Shown: piece after piece, positions 42,798-51,617 of the stretch
How the letters are laid out: every line of letters starts with the position of its first letter
Position numbering within the stretch: position 1 is the first letter of the stretch
NCBI RefSeq assembly: GCF_900111035.1
Contig: NZ_FOFU01000002.1
Location: forward strand, 434,001 to 498,000
Source: Treponema bryantii
GTDB lineage: Bacteria; Spirochaetota; Spirochaetia; Treponematales; Treponemataceae
Reading direction: 5' to 3'
Length of the DNA stretch: 64,000 nucleotides
Program-made: the position numbers and the translations under genes
Notes under the pieces: model-generated
What the model was told of the DNA's origin: nothing
Seen by the model: the letters and a program-made list of their open reading frames with translations, nothing else
Databases searched by the model: none

Positions 42798-43577
42798 TTA
42801 TCTTAAAATAAAATCAGTAATACAATCATACCAGTGAACATAGGTTTCTCCGTTTACAGAGAGCCGTTCATTTTCAGGAAGCTGTTCTGTCCATAGTTTT
42901 TTGTAACGGTCCAGGTGCCAGTCATTTTTGTTGAATCTTCGCCACAAAATTGTTCTGCCGTTTTTATCCAGATAATGTTCAGATAAAATATTCTGATTAT
43001 AAGAGCCAAGGTCTACCACACAGACTGTATCATATTTTTTCCCGCCAATGGTAACCTCGTATCTTCCAACAATATCCATTACAGGGTTTTGATTCTGGCA
43101 AGTAACTTTATCATACTCTTTTTTTATGAGACCTTTCGGTGATAGCTGAGTTTCATGACCACAATTATCTTCGCCATAACCCCAGTTTTCTACGAACTCT
43201 TCTCCATCCAAAAAAGTTACATAGTGCTTTACACCATCAGCCATATAGCTTGTTGCAAGATAGCGGCAATGTGTGTCTGTAAGCTGGGCAACAAATCCCC
43301 GCACACTTTTTTCTTCCGGCTTTGAAAACTGATATTCTTCAGCAGTAATTTCAACACCTTCAATTCCATGAACTGTTGCCCTGCCAATAACCTTCATGTC
43401 GTAGAGATAATCACATTTTCTAGATGGTAAATCATAAATCCCCCAGCTGATTTTTTCGTTTAGCTTTGGAATCAAATGCCAGCCCATCAATTCTTCCCAT
43501 TTTAGAGAAAAAGATTTTTCATCTGATTTTTCAATTTTATATTCTGGAAGATATTCCGGTAAATTATTATTTTTCAT
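42798..43577 (-). CDS. Unknown protein encoded behind an ECF sigma factor
   Basis: From MKNNNLPEYLPEYKIEK: 259 residues, soluble, no membrane segment or zinc-finger anti-sigma motif. It contains DLGSYNQNILSEHYLDKNGRT and WRRFNKNDWH. The gene starts one base after the sigma factor's stop, so the pair is translationally coupled and this protein could modulate or be the output of the sigma factor. I do not recognise the family. Confidence 0.65.
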   Translation of the reverse strand: MKNNNLPEYLPEYKIEKSDEKSFSLKWEELMGWHLIPKLNEKISWGIYDLPSRKCDYLYDMKVIGRATVHGIEGVEITAEEYQFSKPEEKSVRGFVAQLTDTHCRYLATSYMADGVKHYVTFLDGEEFVENWGYGEDNCGHETQLSPKGLIKKEYDKVTCQNQNPVMDIVGRYEVTIGGKKYDTVCVVDLGSYNQNILSEHYLDKNGRTILWRRFNKNDWHLDRYKKLWTEQLPENERLSVNGETYVHWYDCITDFILR

Positions 43578-43578
43578 A

Positions 43579-44115
43579 TTAATACTTCTCCTTAAACTTT
43601 TTCTTAGCACTATGAAGCCTGCTTTTTACAGTTCCAAGTGGGATTCTAAGTTTTTCTGCAATCTCTTCTTGTGTCATTTCTTTCCAAAAATAAAGATACA
43701 GAATCTGCTTTTCTTTTCCGCCAAGTTTTTCTAAAGTTTCCTGCACCGATTGAATTTCTGTAAAGCCCTGCCTGCCTGGCATAAGTTTTGTTTCCAGCAA
43801 TTCTTCTACAGGAAGCTCAAGAACTTTTGCTTTTTCACGAAAATAATCGTTGCATTTATTTCTCGCAATACTGATTATCCAGGCTTTGAACGATTCCTTA
43901 TTTTTTAATTGATTAAACTTTTGCATTGCAGTGATATAAACATTCTGCAGAATATCGTCTGCATCTTCTTTCACGCAAATTTTAAATCGAACAAAGCGTT
44001 CTATTGAAATCCGTTCCCGAGAAATCAGTTTTTCAAATTCACTCACATTTTTTTCCTCCGTCTTAGAAGTAACCGGTTCGTTAATATAGACGAAGTTCAA
44101 ATCAAAAAGGTTCAT
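43579..44115 (-). CDS. ECF-type sigma-70 family sigma factor
   Basis: Start at MNLFDLNFVYINEP. Region 2 is seen in CVKEDADDILQNVYITAMQKF and FKAWIISIARNKCNDYFREK; region 4 in EKQILYLYFWKEMTQEEIAEKLRIPLGTVKSRLHSAKKK. No membrane anti-sigma gene is adjacent; the coupled gene downstream is soluble and unknown. Confidence 0.9.
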   Translation of the reverse strand: MNLFDLNFVYINEPVTSKTEEKNVSEFEKLISRERISIERFVRFKICVKEDADDILQNVYITAMQKFNQLKNKESFKAWIISIARNKCNDYFREKAKVLELPVEELLETKLMPGRQGFTEIQSVQETLEKLGGKEKQILYLYFWKEMTQEEIAEKLRIPLGTVKSRLHSAKKKFKEKY

Positions 44116-44218
44116 TTTTGTAACTCTATTACATGATTTATTATAACAGATAATTAGACACAAAACACTGAATTAATCTTGGCTTTATGATAAAATAAAA
44201 CATCAACTGGAAATAACT

Positions 44219-44320
44219 ATGGCAAGCATTTTGATAAAAGACACAAGTCGTGAGCAGCGTGAGCATATTGTCCGCGAATCACTCGGCGATGAATACGATG
44301 TTGGCTGTGGAATGAATTAG
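44219..44320 (+). CDS. Short open frame, possible deleted small gene
   Basis: Thirty-three codons: MASILIKDTSREQREHIVRE and then SLGDEYDVGCGMN. The first 23 residues look like the head of a small conserved anaerobe protein and the Cys-Gly end like its tail, so this may be an internally deleted copy. It lies 14 bp before the ferritin-like gene and could act as a leader peptide. Confidence 0.4.
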   Translation: MASILIKDTSREQREHIVRESLGDEYDVGCGMN

Positions 44321-44334
44321 TAAAGGTCGCTAAT

Positions 44335-44724
44335 ATGGAAATCAACAAAAAAGATATGAAAGTCCTGCTCAAAGCCCAGCAGGGAGAACTGGATGCCGTT
44401 CTCATGTATAATGCTTTGGCCGAAGTTGCAAAACACCAGAAGGACAAGGACACTTTCCGTCAGCTTGCAAAGGAAGAAGGCCACCACGCCTCAGTTTTTC
44501 ATAAATTGACTCAAACAGAACTTACTCCAAAACACACAAAAGAAATCCTCCTTCCTCTACTCTACAGAATCTTCCCAAGATGGATTTTATATCCCGCAAT
44601 CGCACAGGGCGAATATGCTGCCGTAAAAAATTATGCACCGGTAGCCGAAAAGTTCCCCGAAGTTGAAAGCGTAAAAAATGACGAAAAACGTCACGGAGAT
44701 ACGGTGAAAGGGCTTTTGCAATAA
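44335..44724 (+). CDS. Ferritin-like/rubrerythrin-type di-iron protein
   Basis: A 129-residue four-helix protein with the di-iron ligands in QQGELDAV, KEEGHHASVF, AQGEYAAV and NDEKRHGDTV (ExxH repeats). No rubredoxin Cys4 domain. Probably oxygen or peroxide defence. A 13-codon fragment matching its WILYPAIAQGEYA segment exists at 57332. Confidence 0.85.
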   Translation: MEINKKDMKVLLKAQQGELDAVLMYNALAEVAKHQKDKDTFRQLAKEEGHHASVFHKLTQTELTPKHTKEILLPLLYRIFPRWILYPAIAQGEYAAVKNYAPVAEKFPEVESVKNDEKRHGDTVKGLLQ

Positions 44725-44732
44725 AAAGAGAT

Positions 44733-45047
44733 TTAGGCTTTCTTGGGTTTCTTTTCCGGAAGTTCAGCATACATACCTTCCAGCAGTTCCTGAATCAGTG
44801 CCTTATCATCAAAACTATCGAATACATGCATCAGGGTTTTTGATTCTTCATACGGGTATCGCAGTTCGGAATCTGCAAGCAGTCTGTCCGATGTCGGCGT
44901 TCTCTTTAAAAACAGCTCATCACCGCAAATATCCCCTATAAGCTTACCCTTAAAATATACAAGGTATCCGCCCATCATAGATTTTATGACAATCTCACCA
45001 GCTTCGGAAAAACATTCGCGAACATATTCATTAAATTCTCTTATCAT
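44733..45047 (-). CDS. TfoX/Sxy N-terminal domain protein
   Basis: A 104-residue protein: ECFSEAGEIVIKSMMGGYLVYFKGKLIGDI and FLKRTPTSDRLLADS are the TfoX N-terminal fold. The C-terminal helix-hairpin domain of competence Sxy proteins is absent, as is common. Role unclear. Confidence 0.88.
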   Translation of the reverse strand: MIREFNEYVRECFSEAGEIVIKSMMGGYLVYFKGKLIGDICGDELFLKRTPTSDRLLADSELRYPYEESKTLMHVFDSFDDKALIQELLEGMYAELPEKKPKKA

Positions 45048-45102
45048 TTTTTACACCAAGTCCATTCATCAATAAACTTCATTTCTTCTGTATGTCCCAT
45101 AA

Positions 45103-45648
45103 CTAGCGGAACTTAATCATCTTCTGATAATTTTCTACAACTTCTTCCGGGGGCATTTTCATGTCGGAATTAATCCACCATTTGATTGTTTCGCAAAAGC
45201 TCCCGGTAAAGAATTGTATAGCAAAGGCTTTTGGAACTTCGGAATGAGGCATTAATTCATCACAAAAAGTCTGTTCAAGGTAATCGCGAAAATATGAAGT
45301 AAAAAGCTTTTCAGTTTCACCGTACATGATTGCCTTGATATTTTCCTTGTGATCCTGCAGGTGATACAAAATATGTGTAAGGCGATTTGCGAAACCCTTT
45401 CGTCCTTTTGAAAAATCGTGGCTTTTTTCCGGAGCTAAGTCTTTTGAAAAAACATGGGCAAACATTTCCCGGCAGATTTCTTCCAGCAGTTCTTCCTTTG
45501 TTTCAAAGTGAGAATAAAAAGTGCTGCGGCCTATGTTTGCTTCGTCAATAATATCCTGAACTGTAAGGGCTTCGAATTTTTTCTTTTTCAAAAGCGTAGT
45601 CATTGCCTGATGAATTGCGATTTTTGTTTTCTGCTGGCGTCTGTCCAT
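45103..45648 (-). CDS. TetR/AcrR family regulator, next to a metal ATPase
   Basis: HTH: LTVQDIIDEANIGRSTFYSHFETKEELLEEI. Full length at 181 residues. It follows the P-type ATPase gene by 88 bp on the same strand. TGTTCA half-sites occur both upstream of the ATPase (47718-47741) and in the gap before this gene (near 45708), so it may control both. Confidence 0.9.
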   Translation of the reverse strand: MDRRQQKTKIAIHQAMTTLLKKKKFEALTVQDIIDEANIGRSTFYSHFETKEELLEEICREMFAHVFSKDLAPEKSHDFSKGRKGFANRLTHILYHLQDHKENIKAIMYGETEKLFTSYFRDYLEQTFCDELMPHSEVPKAFAIQFFTGSFCETIKWWINSDMKMPPEEVVENYQKMIKFR

Positions 45649-45736
45649 TTTGTTGTTACTCCAGAATCATCATAACACGACATGATAGTTTTATCAAACT
45701 AACTGTTCAGTATCTTACAAAGTGTATGAAAAAGTC

Positions 45737-47650
45737 TTAATCTCTATCTTTATAAAAGAGCAGCAGGAAGGCGCTGAAAACTACAAGTACAGAACCACAA
45801 TTGTGGAAAAGGGCGCCCCAGACTGCATTCAAAATGCCAGAAATTGCAAGTGCAACTGCTGCAAAATTGATTACCATAGAAAGGCAGAGATTAAATGTGA
45901 TTCGTCCCTGAGTTTTTCTGGAAATCTTGAAGAGATAAGGAACTGCATCAAGGTTGTCGTGAACAATTACTGCGTCGGCGCTTTCGATTGCAACGTCGCT
46001 GCCGATTCCGCCCATGGCAATGCCTGCAAAGGCTGAACGCAGGGCAAGAGAATCATTTACCCCGTCACCAAACATTGCAACTTTATGTCCCCGGGCTTCC
46101 TGATTTTTGATGTAATTCATTTTATCTTCCGGGGAACAGCTTGCCTTAAAATCATCAAGACCGATTTGTGCTGCAACATAGCGGGCAGAGTTTTCGTTGT
46201 CGCCTGTGAGCATAACGGTGCGGATGTTCAGAGCTTTAAGCTGCGCTACCATTTTGCGGGCATTTTCTTTGAGGGCATCCTGAATGAAGATTATGCCAAG
46301 AAGTTTTGACTCGCAGTAAAGGCCGACAAGGGAAGATGCCTCGAGGTCGGGAGAGATGTTGGAGAAGGAAGCGTCGTTTGTGGAAGGAGCATCTGAAGTT
46401 TTTCCGGCATCCTTAAAATCCCTCTGTACTTTTCCCACCATATATTTTTTCCCGTCGATTTCAAATTCAATTCCGCTGCCTGCAAGAGTTTTGTGGTTTT
46501 TAATTTCATAAAGGCCGCTTTTGTTATAATCCATAATCGCCTTTGCAAGCGGATGGTTTGAAAGCGCCTCACCCGATGCAGCAATTTTGATCAACTCGTC
46601 CTCGCTGATATCAGACAGAGTTTGAACTTTAACAACAGCCGGCTTTCCTTTTGTAAGGGTTCCTGTTTTATCAAAAACCGCAATGTTAGAAGAAGCAATT
46701 CTTTCCAGTGCTTCACCCGACTGAATCAAAAGTCCATGCTTAGAAGCATTTCCAATTCCTGCCGAAATTGCAGTTGGAGTTGCAAGCACAAAGGCGCAGG
46801 GGCAGAAAACAACAAGCACTGTTACAGCGCGGGTAAAGCCCAGCCAGAAATCATTATATGTATTGCCGATTATAGTACCTGCAATAATTGCCGTAGTAAG
46901 AGAAACTACAACAAGCCAGGCCGCCCATACGTTTGCCTTGCGAACGATTTTTGCCTTCTGTACATCTGCAGCTTCTGCAAGCTTAATCATTCGCTGAAGA
47001 GAAGAGTCGCCGGCAGTTTTTACAGCTTCAATCAAAATACTTCCGTTTTGATTTATAGTTCCGCTCATCACAAGGTCGCCCGGATTTTTCTCAACAGGAA
47101 TAGATTCACCCGTCATTGCACTCTGGTCAATGCTTGTGCTACCTTCGATTATTTTGCCATCAACAGGAATAGACTCCCCTGCCCTCACCTGCAGAATGTC
47201 TCCAAGCTTTACCTGATCAGCTTCAATGATTTTTATCTGTCCATCCACAAAGAGATTTGCTTTTTTAGGACTGAGCTTAATAAGCTTTGAGATTCCCTTT
47301 TTTGCACGGTCCGAAGTAAAATCTTCCAGAATGGAACCAATCTGCATGATAAAGGCAACCTCGCCGGCAGCAAAAAATTCTTTAAGAATCAGAGAACCAA
47401 TTAAAGCCAGGGCAACAAGCACATCCGCAGTAATGTCGTGGTCTTTTACGACTCCAACAATTGCCCCAAGAACAATCGGCACTCCACATAAAACAATTGC
47501 AATCCAGGCCGGATCAAAGCCTGCAATCTTGTCTACATTTCCGGTCCAGCTGAAAGTTAAAGAAGTAGCAAGCGCCACTCCCGAAATTATTACAAAAATA
47601 AGCCTGAGACTGTCGCTCTGCTTTTCGTACCATTCTAAAATATTTGACAT
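45737..47650 (-). CDS. Heavy-metal P1B-type ATPase
   Basis: The 637-residue ATPase has MTGESIPVEK, membrane FCPCAFVLATPT (CPC), phosphorylation DKTGTLTKGKP, SNHPLAKAI, and GDGVNDSLAL. There is no N-terminal metal-binding domain. The last helices read NLCLSMVINFAAVALA and GALFHNCGSVLVV, not the Cu pattern (YN/MxxSS) nor ZntA's (K/DG). The metal therefore remains open. Inner-membrane efflux; regulated perhaps by the TetR downstream. Confidence 0.9.
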   Translation of the reverse strand: MSNILEWYEKQSDSLRLIFVIISGVALATSLTFSWTGNVDKIAGFDPAWIAIVLCGVPIVLGAIVGVVKDHDITADVLVALALIGSLILKEFFAAGEVAFIMQIGSILEDFTSDRAKKGISKLIKLSPKKANLFVDGQIKIIEADQVKLGDILQVRAGESIPVDGKIIEGSTSIDQSAMTGESIPVEKNPGDLVMSGTINQNGSILIEAVKTAGDSSLQRMIKLAEAADVQKAKIVRKANVWAAWLVVVSLTTAIIAGTIIGNTYNDFWLGFTRAVTVLVVFCPCAFVLATPTAISAGIGNASKHGLLIQSGEALERIASSNIAVFDKTGTLTKGKPAVVKVQTLSDISEDELIKIAASGEALSNHPLAKAIMDYNKSGLYEIKNHKTLAGSGIEFEIDGKKYMVGKVQRDFKDAGKTSDAPSTNDASFSNISPDLEASSLVGLYCESKLLGIIFIQDALKENARKMVAQLKALNIRTVMLTGDNENSARYVAAQIGLDDFKASCSPEDKMNYIKNQEARGHKVAMFGDGVNDSLALRSAFAGIAMGGIGSDVAIESADAVIVHDNLDAVPYLFKISRKTQGRITFNLCLSMVINFAAVALAISGILNAVWGALFHNCGSVLVVFSAFLLLFYKDRD

Positions 47651-47717
47651 TGTTCGTTATCACTATATTGCGGGAATTCAGGATTTTTAAGAACAAAAAA
47701 TCTACTTTGTAAGAAAA

Positions 47718-47741
47718 TGAACAAAAATTAAAATTTGTTCA
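47718..47741. promoter_or_regulatory. Inverted repeat TGAACAAA-N8-TTTGTTCA upstream of the ATPase
   Basis: Eight-base perfect arms 68 bp before the ATPase start codon. The TGTTCAGTA end is repeated near 45708, upstream of the TetR gene, so this is a candidate TetR operator. Confidence 0.55.
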
Positions 47742-47857
47742 GTAAGTCATTAATTTTATAATTTCCGATGAGGCTAGATTGAAAGTAACCGTCAATTCTC
47801 ATGTATTTTCCAAAAATAAATCTTTGAACTAAACTTCTACGCAAGGTGGAAGAAATT

Positions 47858-48544
47858 ATGAGATCAAATTACAGTCGTGAAGAACGTCAGAAAATTGTTG
47901 AGGAATACATTCAGTCAGGAAAATCACAGACAGTATTCGCTCCAGAATACGGCATTAAACCAAATACTTTGTCTGCATGGGTGACTAAATACAAATCTGC
48001 AGAAGCATGCCAGGCTGCAGATGTTCATTTCGTTGAATTAAAATCAACCTTCATAAAGGAAAACAGAACTTGATAATCCGTAAGGCTGGAATAGAGATTG
48101 AAATTCCTGGAAACAGTAATGCGGTAATTATCCGGGAAATCCTTACAGCAATGGCTTCTTGAAAAGAAACAGAAGGAAATGATTCTTGATTCCTCAAAGA
48201 CAAAGGAAGCTGTAAACTACTGTTTAAACAGATGGGAAAATCTTGAAAACTTTATAAAATATCCTGAAGCAACTTTTTCGACCAATGCGGCAGAACGCAG
48301 CGTAAAAAGCTGGGTAATGGCAAGGCGAAATTTCCTTTTCAGCGGTAGCGGTAATGGAGCAAGAGCATCATGTTTTATTCTGTCCCTTATTGAAACTGCC
48401 AAGCAGAATGGTATTGCTCCTGAAGATTATCTCAGATGTCTTTTTGAAAAAGCCCCTTATGCTGAAACTGAAAATGACTGGGAAAAACTTCTCCCTTGGA
48501 ATATTGAAATTACGCCTTATAAAATTCGTGGAGAATGGATTTAA
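47858..48544 (+). mobile_element. Decayed IS66-family insertion sequence
   Basis: The tnpA-like frame starts at 47858 (RSNYSREERQKIVEEYIQSG, HTH TVFAPEYGIKPNTLSAW). It is broken near 48060 by a one-base shift and continues in another frame as LIIRKAGIEIEIPGNSNAVI to 48162. tnpB is missing. Only the last 130 codons of tnpC remain (FSTNAAERSVKSWVMARRNFLFSGS to GEWI, 48150-48544), joined directly to the tnpA end. GTAACCGTCAATTCTC near 47787 may be the left end; no right end is seen. Confidence 0.8.
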
Positions 48545-48548
48545 ATTG

Positions 48549-48557
48549 TGGTATAAT
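48549..48557 (+). promoter_or_regulatory. Extended -10 promoter TGGTATAAT
   Basis: A consensus TATAAT with the TGn extension, five bases after the tnpC remnant's stop codon. It probably drives the gene at 48594, so the IS remnant may supply an outward promoter. Confidence 0.6.
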
Positions 48558-48593
48558 TCTGTAAACGTAAATTCAATTTGCGGATACGGAAAA

Positions 48594-49046
48594 ATGGGAA
48601 TGATCATGGAAACAATTTTACACATGATAATAGAGCAAACAAAAGAATATCCCATGCGGATGATCTGCAGACCGGAAACGAAGGATTTTATTGCAAGCGA
48701 CCGTGGGTCACTGGCTCACGCAAGAAACTTTACCAAGCCCTATGGCTGGATCAAAGAATCAGGCACTCCTCCCGAACCGCATTGGGATTGTATACTCATG
48801 ACGGATAAGGATTATGAACTGGGTGATGAGGTAGAAGTAAAGATAATCGGAGTATTTAAGAGAGCTGACTTTGATCATAAATACATAGTTGCCGAATCAG
48901 AACGAGACATCGACGATTATGCGGAGCTGTCACCGGATGAGAAAGAAGAACTGCGCAGACTATACCCGCGTGTAGGTGATGGCGAAGGCTGGTTTGGAAA
49001 AGAAGAAGCTGATTATTGTATGAAGAACCACAGAAAGACACTATAG
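48594..49046 (+). CDS. Soluble protein, possibly inorganic-pyrophosphatase-like
   Basis: From MGMIMETILHMIIEQ (150 residues). PHWDCILMTDKDYELGDEVEV, IGVFKRADFDHKYIVAESERDID and LYPRVGDGEGWFGKEEADYC form a compact conserved core. The acidic DYELGDEVEVKIIGVF segment recalls family I inorganic pyrophosphatases, but the full catalytic set of Asp is not evident. ATG choice (48594 or 48606) is uncertain. Follows the IS66 remnant. Confidence 0.55.
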   Translation: MGMIMETILHMIIEQTKEYPMRMICRPETKDFIASDRGSLAHARNFTKPYGWIKESGTPPEPHWDCILMTDKDYELGDEVEVKIIGVFKRADFDHKYIVAESERDIDDYAELSPDEKEELRRLYPRVGDGEGWFGKEEADYCMKNHRKTL

Positions 49047-49095
49047 AGTAACGGACATTAACTTCCGGTTTAAATGACGATGGGGATTTGTGGAG

Positions 49096-49233
49096 ATGAT
49101 AGAGACGCACAAATTGCAATTTGTCAGGATGATCTATGAATACATCATCAGCAGGACCATGGCAAACAAAATCACAGACAAAAAATTCTGGATTGGTGGC
49201 AAAGAGTTTCAGATTGTGGGAAAAGTAAAATAG
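49096..49233 (+). pseudogene. Coding-like fragment with palindromic repeat
   Basis: A 45-codon frame, MIETHKLQFVRMIYEYIISR, then MANKITDKKFWIGGKEFQIV and a stop. It looks like the tail of a larger protein; the first part spans the ACAAATT palindrome at 49109. GGAG directly abuts the ATG, too close to be a normal RBS. No family recognised. The following 190 bp (to 49420) hold another unexplained coding-like stretch ending EIVSEILTL. Confidence 0.3.
49109..49124. repeat. Palindrome ACAAATTGCAATTTGT
   Basis: Seven-base arms ACAAATT/AATTTGT with a 2-base centre. A second copy with centre CC is at 49424-49439, 315 bp on, at the end of the Rhs fragment. Confidence 0.6.
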
Positions 49234-49420
49234 AGAAAAGCTTTTTATGCTGCACCTTTGGGTGCAGGGCTGCTGACATCGCCAGGGGGATCCGCAGTAA
49301 CGATGTAATCGACAGAAGCGTTGCAAGGATCGACATGTATCAAACGCTTGACACCATAAAAGTGGATACAGTCAATAAGAACGTTTATGAAATCGTGAGC
49401 GAAATACTGACGCTTTGATA

Positions 49421-49659
49421 TCAACAAATTCCAATTTGTCGATATGTTCCTGCATGGGCGAACACACCACTAGAAAGATCCTGCTGATAAATAAGATAAC
49501 CGCCTGTGTCATATCTGAATAATTCTTTTCCACTCGTATTTTCTGCCTCAAGTACATTTCCGAATATATCGTATACAAAACGGTTTTCACCTTCATCAGA
49601 ATACTGAATTGTACGCATACGATTGAAATTGTCGCTGCTATCATTATAGAATAGTACGT
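49421..49659 (-). pseudogene. Rhs/YD-repeat protein fragment
   Basis: On the minus strand, NRMRTIQYSDEGENRFVYD, IFGNVLEAENTSGKELFRYD and TGGYLIYQQDLSSGVFAHAG are YD-type repeats of Rhs shell proteins. Only about 80 codons remain. The frame ends in TYRQIGIC and a stop formed at the ACAAATT palindrome (49424-49439). No toxin domain or immunity gene is seen. Confidence 0.75.
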
Positions 49660-50214
49660 ATGTTTGATTCTTCCCTGATTACATATGCTGTGTCTCTCCA
49701 CTTTTCGCAAAAGGTAAATGAAATTGTTATCTCGACTTTACATGCCATTGCGGATGAAACCGAGAACCGCTTTATGATTGAAAAAAAAATTCCACCGCAT
49801 ATTACAATCGGAGCTTTTCATGCAGCCAGAGAAGAAGAAGCAAAACTACTGCAGTTTGTAGAAGAGTTTTCGCAAGGACAGAAGGCTGGTTCGGTACAGT
49901 TCAGGGAGGTCGGCAATTTCAACGGCAAAGTCCTTTTCCTGAAACCGGAAAAGAATCTCTTCCTTTCCGAGATAAACAAGGAGCTCCATACTCTGCTACT
50001 TCCGGAATTTGAAAAGGCAGAAAACGGCTACTATCTGCCGGATATCTGGTTTCCACACACAACCCTTGCCACAAGATTGAATCAGAGTCAGTTTTCCGCA
50101 GCAAAAGAAATCGCAAAGAAAATCTCGCTCCCACTGGAAGCTGCCATCGAAGAACTTGCAGTTTACCAGTGCTCGCCGTTTTTTGAATTGAAGAAATTCG
50201 GATTGAGCAGATAA
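49660..50214 (+). CDS. 2H phosphoesterase (2'-5' RNA ligase-like)
   Basis: Two HxT motifs define the family: PPHITIGAF (His47-Thr49) and FPHTTLATRL (His133-Thr135). 184 residues, soluble. Such enzymes act on 2',3'-cyclic phosphate or 2'-5' linked RNA or cyclic nucleotides. Starts exactly where the Rhs fragment begins on the other strand. Confidence 0.85.
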   Translation: MFDSSLITYAVSLHFSQKVNEIVISTLHAIADETENRFMIEKKIPPHITIGAFHAAREEEAKLLQFVEEFSQGQKAGSVQFREVGNFNGKVLFLKPEKNLFLSEINKELHTLLLPEFEKAENGYYLPDIWFPHTTLATRLNQSQFSAAKEIAKKISLPLEAAIEELAVYQCSPFFELKKFGLSR

Positions 50215-50586
50215 TTAGCGCAAAGCCTTATTCACAGCATTCTTTATTATTCCGCTGGAAACTGTTGCTCCGCTGACTGCATCAACATCCCAGGTATTCT
50301 GCTCTACCATCTTATCCACAATTACGTCTGCCGGATGACCAAGCCCGCATTCATGACGCAACAACTCGACCCGCTTCAGCTTATGATTTTCAACCAGAAC
50401 CTTTACATCAACTTTTACAGGACCGAGTTCACTGTGGCCTTCAAAGCTCCCGTCCTCAACAGTTTCCATATCAATGTCTTCATTTTCAATTTTCGCAAGA
50501 CTCTTTTTCATGGAAGCTGTTAAGGAAAGACATCCTATTGCTCCTAGTACGACTATCCCAAGAAGAACGTAAAATAATTTTTTCAT
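50215..50586 (-). CDS. Membrane-anchored FMN-binding protein
   Basis: An N-terminal anchor (LFYVLLGIVVLGAIGCLSLT, also a possible lipobox) precedes an FMN-binding domain; the flavinylation motif DAVSGATVSSG carries the Thr that receives FMN by phosphoester bond (by an ApbE-type enzyme, not encoded here). Periplasmic electron carrier. Its ATG overlaps the stop of the flavodoxin-like gene upstream by one base, so they are coupled. Confidence 0.88.
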   Translation of the reverse strand: MKKLFYVLLGIVVLGAIGCLSLTASMKKSLAKIENEDIDMETVEDGSFEGHSELGPVKVDVKVLVENHKLKRVELLRHECGLGHPADVIVDKMVEQNTWDVDAVSGATVSSGIIKNAVNKALR

Positions 50587-51110
50587 TACTTCAACTCCGC
50601 AAGAATTGGCTCGATGTATTTTTTGTCGGAAATATCGTAGGAATGAGAAATCATCTGGGCCATGTTCTTTTCTGCTTCGCTTGCGTCTTTTTTATTTGCT
50701 AACATTGTTGTAAACATTTTCATCATGAACTTAGAAAAACCGCTCATTTTCTCGTAATTGAAGCCACCAGGACAATAAAATGTTTTCAGGGAATCCCATT
50801 CTTCATCGGTAAAGTTTCTGCGCATTGCAGCAGGGATATCAGGACTTTCTGCAGGGCTTCCTCCAACTCCATAAACAATGATTTTTTTGCCCGCAGCAGA
50901 AAGTTCCGGAATCTGATTTTTGAACCAGGCAAGATTTTTAATTCCACCCGCCATGAACCAGCCGCCAAAAATGATTGCATCATAATCAGAAAGTTTGATT
51001 TTTTTAGCCTGTTTGAATTCCAGGCATTCTGCCCCACTCGCCTCGCTGATCCACTCTGCGTACCTTTTTGTAAAGCCTGTCTGACTTGTGTAAATTACGA
51101 TTGTTTTCAT
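50586..51110 (-). CDS. Flavodoxin-domain protein (HemG-like)
   Basis: TIVIYTSQTGFTKRYAEWIS is the FMN loop of the flavodoxin_5/HemG group, with DAIIFGGWFMAGGIKN and VYGVGGSPAE. 174 residues, cytoplasmic. Preceded by a MarR gene and followed by the FMN-binding gene in one operon (MarR, flavodoxin, FMN-binding). Confidence 0.88.
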   Translation of the reverse strand: MKTIVIYTSQTGFTKRYAEWISEASGAECLEFKQAKKIKLSDYDAIIFGGWFMAGGIKNLAWFKNQIPELSAAGKKIIVYGVGGSPAESPDIPAAMRRNFTDEEWDSLKTFYCPGGFNYEKMSGFSKFMMKMFTTMLANKKDASEAEKNMAQMISHSYDISDKKYIEPILAELK

Positions 51111-51121
51111 TTTGATTCCTC

Positions 51122-51616
51122 CTAAGCTTGAATGCCTGCGACACCGGTCACCCCGCCAGTCGCTCCTGTTAGATTTTTTTCCATTCTGGAAATTATTTGA
51201 AATACATTTTTGATTTCATCATCAGAAATGCCCTCATATAAAAGCTTTAAAAAATCCATCTCTTTATTCTGATATTTTTTTGCAAGCTTTTTTTGCTTTG
51301 AAGTAAAATAAATCCGCTGCTTGCGTTTATCATTATCATCCTGCTTCAGAACAAGGATTTCTTTTTTTACGAGAGCGTTGAGAATCTCTTTTACGTTCTG
51401 TCTGGAACAGCCCATTGTTTCGGCGAGCTCATTTGCGGTAGGAGCCTCTTTTGAATATAGATTCATACAAGCCAGAAGAAACCACTGCTTACAGGTAATC
51501 TCTTCATAAAAAGAATCCCCCGCTGCCTGCAGTCTGTTCATAAAAGCAAAGAGAAGCCCGAACAATCCAAACTGAGGCGGCATCATATTAAGAATCTGAT
51601 CATTTGTTATCTGCAT
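51122..51616 (-). CDS. MarR family regulator
   Basis: Winged helix: TANELAETMGCSRQNVKEILNALVKKEILVLKQDDNDKRKQRIYFT. I start at MQITNDQIL; an in-frame ATG at 51634 lies within an 18-bp palindrome that also holds the -10, so translation from there is unlikely. First gene of the operon with the flavodoxin-like and FMN-binding proteins. Confidence 0.88.
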   Translation of the reverse strand: MQITNDQILNMMPPQFGLFGLLFAFMNRLQAAGDSFYEEITCKQWFLLACMNLYSKEAPTANELAETMGCSRQNVKEILNALVKKEILVLKQDDNDKRKQRIYFTSKQKKLAKKYQNKEMDFLKLLYEGISDDEIKNVFQIISRMEKNLTGATGGVTGVAGIQA

Positions 51617-51617
51617 A

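Noticed and set aside
46622-47290. Plus-strand 222-codon open frame.
   Set aside because: Antisense of the P-type ATPase; rich in Cys, Asn and Arg in the manner of shadow frames.
49421-49659. A functional Rhs toxin-immunity locus.
   Set aside because: Only about 80 codons of YD repeats remain, with no toxin domain, export gene or immunity gene.
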